Source: an uncultured Lachnospiraceae bacterium
GTDB taxonomy: Bacteria; Bacillota; Clostridia; Lachnospirales; Lachnospiraceae
NCBI GenBank assembly: GCA_944381575.1
Contig: CALWLS010000001.1
Coordinates: forward strand, 1 to 64,000
Length of the DNA stretch: 64,000 nucleotides
Direction of reading: 5' to 3'
A model generated the notes under the pieces. The model ran no database searches. It had not been told where the DNA came from and worked only from the letters and a program-made list of their open reading frames with translations. A program made the translations under genes and the position numbers. Below, one piece after another: positions 60,031 to 64,000 of the stretch; position 1 is the stretch's first letter, and every line of letters begins with the position of its first letter.

Positions 60031-61362
60031 ATGAAAAAACCAATAGTAGCCGTTGTGGGCAGGCCGAACGTCGGAAAATCCACGCTCTTCAATGCGCTTT
60101 GCGGTGAAAACTTAAGTATAGTGGAAGACCGCCCGGGGGTCACGAGAGACAGGATCTACGCCGACTGTGACTGGCAGGAGCACAGGTTCACGCTTATAGA
60201 TACCGGAGGTATAGAACCGGAGTCGGGGGATGTTATCTTAAAGCAGATGCGGGAGCAGGCTGAGATAGCCATAGAAACGGCCGCCGTCATAATATTTATT
60301 GTGGACGTAAGGACCGGAGTGACCGACGCCGATGAAAAGGTCGCCGATATGTTAAGGCGCAGCAAAAAGCCGATAGTCCTGTGCGTTAACAAGGTAGACA
60401 ATTTCAAGAGCCAGGTAAATGATATATATGAGTTTTACAGTCTCGGCATCGGAGATCCGATACCTATATCGGCTGCGGGAAAGCAGGGCATAGGCGAGCT
60501 TTTGGACGAGGTGGTAAAGCATTTCAAGGATATCGTTACTGACGAGGAGGATGACGACAGGCCGAGGATAGCCGTAGTGGGCAGGCCGAATGTGGGTAAA
60601 TCCTCTCTTATCAATAAGCTGATTGGAGAAAACAGGCTCATCGTATCCGATATTGCCGGGACCACAAGGGACGCGGTGGACACTACTGTCGTGCATAACG
60701 GCGAGGAGTATATATTTATCGATACGGCGGGTTTAAGGAGAAAATCCAAGATCAAGGACGATATCGAGAGATATTCCATTATCAGGACAGTGGCGGCCAT
60801 AGACAGATGCAATATAGCGGTGATCGTCATAGATGCGACCGAAGGAGTCTCGGAGCAGGATACCAAGATAGCAGGCATAGCCCATGAAAGGGGCAAGGGC
60901 GCCATATTACTCGTCAATAAATGGGATGCCGTTGAGGATAAGGACGATAAGACGATCTATAAGTTTACCGAGGAGATCAAAAATAAGTTCGGCTTTATGC
61001 AGTACGCGGATATAATGTTCGTTTCCGCAAAGACGGGGCAGAGACTCATAAAGCTCTATGATGAGATAGATAAGGTAAGGCAGAGCCAGTCCATGAGGGT
61101 ACAGAGCGGCGTGCTCAATGAAATTCTCATGGAGGCTACGGCAATGCACGAGCCGCCTCAGGATAAGGGTAAGAGGCTGAAGCTGTTTTATGCTACTCAG
61201 GTCAGCGTATGCCCGCCTACATTTGTCATTTTTGTCAATTATAAGGAGCTGTTCCATTTCTCCTACCAGAGATATATAGAAAACAGGATCAGGGAGGCCT
61301 TCGGCTTCGTGGGGACTCCGGTACATTTCATTATCAGGGAAAGGAAAAAATCCGAACAGTAA
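60031..61362 (+). CDS. der: Ribosome-biogenesis GTPase Der
   Basis: Double-GTPase protein of 443 residues needed for 50S assembly. G domain 1 has GRPNVGKSTLFNAL, DTGG and NKVD; G domain 2 has GRPNVGKSSLINKL, DTAGLRRKSK and NKWD. A C-terminal KH-like domain follows (VNYKELFHFSYQRYIENRIREAFGFVGTPVHF). Length and motif order are standard. CAGGAG precedes the start and plsY follows 21 bases downstream, a common pairing in Firmicutes. Confidence 0.97.
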   Translation: MKKPIVAVVGRPNVGKSTLFNALCGENLSIVEDRPGVTRDRIYADCDWQEHRFTLIDTGGIEPESGDVILKQMREQAEIAIETAAVIIFIVDVRTGVTDADEKVADMLRRSKKPIVLCVNKVDNFKSQVNDIYEFYSLGIGDPIPISAAGKQGIGELLDEVVKHFKDIVTDEEDDDRPRIAVVGRPNVGKSSLINKLIGENRLIVSDIAGTTRDAVDTTVVHNGEEYIFIDTAGLRRKSKIKDDIERYSIIRTVAAIDRCNIAVIVIDATEGVSEQDTKIAGIAHERGKGAILLVNKWDAVEDKDDKTIYKFTEEIKNKFGFMQYADIMFVSAKTGQRLIKLYDEIDKVRQSQSMRVQSGVLNEILMEATAMHEPPQDKGKRLKLFYATQVSVCPPTFVIFVNYKELFHFSYQRYIENRIREAFGFVGTPVHFIIRERKKSEQ

Positions 61363-61383
61363 AGGATCAGGTCTTGAATTGAT

Positions 61384-62037
61384 ATGAGCATGAGGATAAT
61401 CTGCCTTATAGTCGGTTTTATTTTCGGAAGCATCCCTAACGGATATCTGATCGCAAGGTCCAAGGGAGTGGATATAAGGCATACGGGAAGCGGCAATGTC
61501 GGAACTACCAATGTCTTAAGGAGCATGGGTAAAAAATACGGAGCCCTTACGCTGCTGCTGGACATGGCTAAGGCTATCGTCCCGATAATCATAATGCAGC
61601 TTTTTTACGGCGACATCCATGAAACAAGATATATAACTACCATGTATACGGGACTTGGAGCGGTGCTTGGACATGATTTTTCGCCGTGGCTTAATTTTAA
61701 TGGAGGAAAAGGCGTGGCTACCTCCGGAGGAGTTTTGCTGACGACGGATCCCTTACTGATCACGGTCACTCTTGCCATGGTTTTCATAACGGCAAAGGTA
61801 ACGGGTTATGTATCCCTTGGATCGTTAATGGCTTCAGTGGTCTATATAGCCTTCAACCTGTTCGTGGCCATCACAGGCTACGTTCCGGGCTGGCCCTTTT
61901 ATCCGCAGTATTTCAGTCCTTCCCACAGCATTGAGATCATAGCGGTGGCGCTTATCATGGCCGGGATAACTGTTTTCAGGCATAAGGCAAATATAATAAG
62001 GCTCATGAATGGCACGGAAAACAAGATAAAGTTGTGA
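61384..62037 (+). CDS. plsY: Acyl-phosphate glycerol-3-phosphate acyltransferase
   Basis: Integral membrane acyltransferase of 217 residues that starts phospholipid synthesis from acyl-phosphate. The three cytoplasmic motifs are visible: GSIPNGYLIARSKGVDIRHTGSGNVGTTNVLR, GAVLGHDFSPWLNFNGGKGVATSGG, and FRHKANIIRLMNGTENK. Seven membrane helices are expected. It is the second gene of the der-plsY unit, and a strong terminator follows. Confidence 0.96.
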   Translation: MSMRIICLIVGFIFGSIPNGYLIARSKGVDIRHTGSGNVGTTNVLRSMGKKYGALTLLLDMAKAIVPIIIMQLFYGDIHETRYITTMYTGLGAVLGHDFSPWLNFNGGKGVATSGGVLLTTDPLLITVTLAMVFITAKVTGYVSLGSLMASVVYIAFNLFVAITGYVPGWPFYPQYFSPSHSIEIIAVALIMAGITVFRHKANIIRLMNGTENKIKL

Positions 62038-62085
62038 AGATATTGTCATAGGTAATAAAATTCTATAACTTAAGGTTATGTTTAG

Positions 62086-62118
62086 GGCGAAAATTCAACA
62101 ATTTTCGCCTTTTATATT
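62086..62118 (+). terminator. Rho-independent terminator
   Basis: GGCGAAAATT (62086-62095) pairs with AATTTTCGCC (62100-62109) around CAAC, followed by TTTTATATT. Confidence 0.85.
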
Positions 62119-62126
62119 CAGGAGTC

Positions 62127-62155
62127 TTGAATAAATCCTCAGCTATATTTATACT
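62127..62155 (+). promoter_or_regulatory. Promoter of the branched-chain amino-acid transporter
   Basis: TTGAAT, 17-base spacer, TATACT (five of six). The in-frame ATG at 62159 would lie at about +1, which supports the downstream start at 62237. Confidence 0.55.
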
Positions 62156-62236
62156 GCAATGAACATGGCGGATTTAGATCTCCGGCATGTCATAATGAAT
62201 AATAATTATGAAAGGAAACTTTCAGGGGAGGTAGCA

Positions 62237-63511
62237 ATGAAAAAGTTTATCAGTGTAGCACTGGTTGCAGCAATGACTGCATCACTTGCAGCCTGCGGAA
62301 GCTCATCAGAGTCAACTGACACTGCGGCTGAGACTACTGCAGCAGCTGAAGAGGCAGAAACAGAGGCTGAGGCTGCTGAGGAGGATACAGAGGCAGAGGC
62401 TGATGCAGATGCAGAAGCTGCTGATGAGTCATCTGATGCAGAAGGCGGAGTATTCGTTATAGGAGGTACAGGTCCTCTTACCGGCGGAGCTGCCCTTTAC
62501 GGTGAGGCTGTCAACCAGGGCGCTCAGATAGCCGTAGATGAGATCAATGAGGCCGGCGGCATCAACGGATATCAGGTAGAGTGGATATTCGAGGATGACG
62601 AGCATGACGCAGAGAAGGCACTTAATGCATACAACACACTTAAGGATCAGGGTATCCAGATGTTCGTCGGAACCGTAACATCAGGTCCTTGCCTTGCAGT
62701 AGTTGAGGAGACCGCTGACGACAATATGTTCCAGCTTACTCCTTCAGGAACAACTGCAGACATCACTGCAAATCCAAACGTATTCCGTATGTGCTTCTCA
62801 GATCCTGCACAGGGAACAAAGTCAGCTCAGTATATCGGTGAGCACGGACTTGCAACCAAGGTAGGCGTTATATATGACAGCTCAGATCCTTACTCACAGG
62901 GTATCTATGAGGCATTTGACGAGGCTGCTCCTGAGTACGGTATCGAGGTAGTTGCCGCTGAGGCATTTACAGCTGATTCCAAGACAGACTTCAAGACTCA
63001 GATCCAGAAGATGAAGGACGCAGAGGCAGAGCTTGTATTCCTTCCATTCTACTATACAGAGGCAGCTCTTGTACTTCAGCAGTCCAAGGAGCTTGATTAT
63101 GCTCCGATATTCTTTGGATGCGACGGTATGGATGGAATCCTCAACCTTGAGAACTTCGATACATCACTTGCAGAGGGACTTATGCTCCTTACTCCGTTCT
63201 CAGCTGACGCAACGGACGACCTTACGGTAAACTTCGTTACCAAGTATGAGGAGGCATACGGCAGCACGCCTATACAGTTCGCTGCAGATGCTTACGACTG
63301 CATCTACGCTATCAAGCTTGCAGCTGAGGAAGCAGGCATCACTCCTGATATGAGCGTAAGTGATATCTGTGACGCCATAGTTCCTGCAATGCAGCAGATC
63401 CAGTTTGACGGACTTACAGGCGCAGGCATCACCTTTGATGAGAACGGTGAGCCTGAGAAGGAGCCTAAGGCTGTAGTTATCGAAAACGGAGCTTACGTTT
63501 CCGCAGACTGA
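62237..63511 (+). CDS. livJ: Branched-chain amino-acid ABC transporter, substrate-binding lipoprotein
   Basis: A 424-residue lipoprotein of the Leu/Ile/Val-binding family. Lipobox SLAACGSS, then a 40-residue Glu/Ala/Thr-rich linker (about 28-70) and a type I periplasmic-binding fold (IGGTGPLTGGAALYGEAVNQGAQIAVDEINEAGGINGYQVEW, then DDEHDAEKALNAYNTL). Codon use is of the highly expressed class, as expected for a binding protein made in excess. GGGGAGG precedes the ATG at 62237. The permease gene follows, after two hairpins. The ligand may be a branched-chain or other amino acid. Confidence 0.92.
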   Translation: MKKFISVALVAAMTASLAACGSSSESTDTAAETTAAAEEAETEAEAAEEDTEAEADADAEAADESSDAEGGVFVIGGTGPLTGGAALYGEAVNQGAQIAVDEINEAGGINGYQVEWIFEDDEHDAEKALNAYNTLKDQGIQMFVGTVTSGPCLAVVEETADDNMFQLTPSGTTADITANPNVFRMCFSDPAQGTKSAQYIGEHGLATKVGVIYDSSDPYSQGIYEAFDEAAPEYGIEVVAAEAFTADSKTDFKTQIQKMKDAEAELVFLPFYYTEAALVLQQSKELDYAPIFFGCDGMDGILNLENFDTSLAEGLMLLTPFSADATDDLTVNFVTKYEEAYGSTPIQFAADAYDCIYAIKLAAEEAGITPDMSVSDICDAIVPAMQQIQFDGLTGAGITFDENGEPEKEPKAVVIENGAYVSAD

Positions 63512-63538
63512 TCTTTAAGGTCATAAGGTAAAATTAAA

Positions 63539-63623
63539 TCGGATACCGTGTTGACGGGCTCCAGGCTGACGATATGGTATCCGGCAAAAATAACGGATAA
63601 AGGCTGCATTTTACATGCAGCCT
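63539..63623 (+). other. Two intercistronic hairpins after livJ
   Basis: CGGATACC (63540-63547) pairs with GGTATCCG (63576-63583), and AGGCTGCA (63601-63608) pairs with TGCAGCCT (63616-63623). No T-tracts follow. Such hairpins often protect binding-protein mRNA and lower expression of the permease genes downstream. Confidence 0.6.
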
Positions 63624-63647
63624 AAGTCCGTGTTTAAGGAGCAAAAA

Positions 63648-64000
63648 ATGTCGAGTTTTCTGAGTTATCTCATAAGCGGAATAAGCCTTGGGTCGGTATA
63701 CGCTATCATTGCTCTGGGCTACACAATGGTATACGGAATAGCAAAAATGCTTAACTTCGCCCATGGAGACGTCATAATGGTCGGAGGCTACATTGCATTC
63801 ATATGCTTCACGGAGCTTGGTGTGCCTCCGGTGATCTGCATACTTGCCGCCATGATCGGCTGCCTTGTCCTTGGCGTGGTGATAGAGCGTATCGCATATA
63901 AGCCGTTAAGGGGTGCGTCTTCCTTAAGCGTGCTCATCACGGCCATCGGTGTCAGCTATTTCCTTCAGAACTCGGCGCTTATTATATTCGGAGCTGATTC
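63648..64000 (+). CDS. livH: Branched-chain amino-acid ABC transporter permease, 5' part
   Basis: The first 117 codons of a LivH-type permease run off the window. The opening (LSYLISGISLGSVYAIIALGYTMVYGIAKMLNFAHGDVIMVGGY) is typical, including the NFAHGD motif, and VIERIAYKPLRGASSLSVLITAIGVSYFLQN follows. AAGGAGC lies seven bases before the ATG. LivM, LivG and LivF genes would be expected beyond the window. Confidence 0.93.
   Translation, partial: MSSFLSYLISGISLGSVYAIIALGYTMVYGIAKMLNFAHGDVIMVGGYIAFICFTELGVPPVICILAAMIGCLVLGVVIERIAYKPLRGASSLSVLITAIGVSYFLQNSALIIFGAD

Noticed and set aside
1-64000. CRISPR array, tRNA or rRNA genes, prophage or integrative element
   Set aside because: No spaced direct repeats, cloverleaf-like stretches, conserved rRNA segments or phage structural genes were found. 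The HicAB pair, the lone recombinase and the ABC remnant are isolated.

Overview
The window reads as a chromosomal segment of an anaerobic, low-to-mid-GC Firmicute. The gene set (ferredoxin-linked 2-oxoacid oxidoreductase, HemZ, NiaR-controlled nadABC, CTC/L25, CBS-type family II pyrophosphatase, class B sortase, tryptophan-rich cell-wall-binding repeats) and the strong GGAGG ribosome binding sites fit class Clostridia, most likely Lachnospiraceae. I infer this from family content, not from a database search. No rRNA, tRNA, CRISPR array or intact insertion sequence was seen.

Layout. 1-2.5 kb: tail of a possible LarA/DUF2088 protein and two zinc deacylases of the AstE/aspartoacylase superfamily. 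2.5-5.5 kb (minus strand): an Lsa-like ABC-F ribosome-protection ATPase with an attenuation leader, and a split chromate transporter behind a short coupled leader ORF. 5.6-13.8 kb: pyrophosphatase, PAP2 phosphatase, UvrA, an MtaD-type deaminase, a CarD-like regulator and a B3/B4 protein. 13.8-23.9 kb: a catabolic block with a divergent LysR gene, a HAD type II hydrolase, a four-subunit 2-oxoacid:ferredoxin oxidoreductase, a D-2-hydroxyacid dehydrogenase, a beta-alanyl-CoA ammonia-lyase-like protein, a MerR regulator and two unusual PLP gamma-lyase-family enzymes. Its codon use resembles that of the ribosomal genes. 23.9-28.9 kb: HicAB, RlmI-like methyltransferase, HD protein, rpsB-tsf. 29-35.5 kb: secreted and surface genes (CHAP-like protein, serine recombinase, O-antigen-ligase-like protein, amidase, VPKTG-anchored protein, sortase B). 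35.6-43.5 kb: an AlbA_2 regulator with an in-frame repeat, a two-component system flanked by two PepSY proteins with His-rich linkers, an ECF sigma factor with an RsiV-type anti-sigma factor, and an Asp-rich secreted protein. 43.6-49 kb: ABC ATPase remnant, mgtE, L25, CDF transporter, DUF975-like protein. 49-64 kb: nadABC-niaR, glnS, rel, hemZ, prs, der, plsY and the start of a branched-chain amino-acid ABC transporter.

The strongest signals beyond gene calling are regulatory. The ABC-F gene has a complete switch visible in the sequence: promoter, 7-codon leader, two mutually exclusive helices and a terminator. A 17-bp perfect palindrome lies between the LysR gene and the catabolic block, another 17-bp palindrome lies upstream of hicAB, a NiaR-like box overlaps the nad promoter, and a GAAAC-N17-CGTC promoter precedes the ECF sigma gene. 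The most promising candidate for new biochemistry is the 14.9-23.8 kb block, probably an amino-acid or 2-oxoacid fermentation route whose substrate cannot be read from sequence alone.
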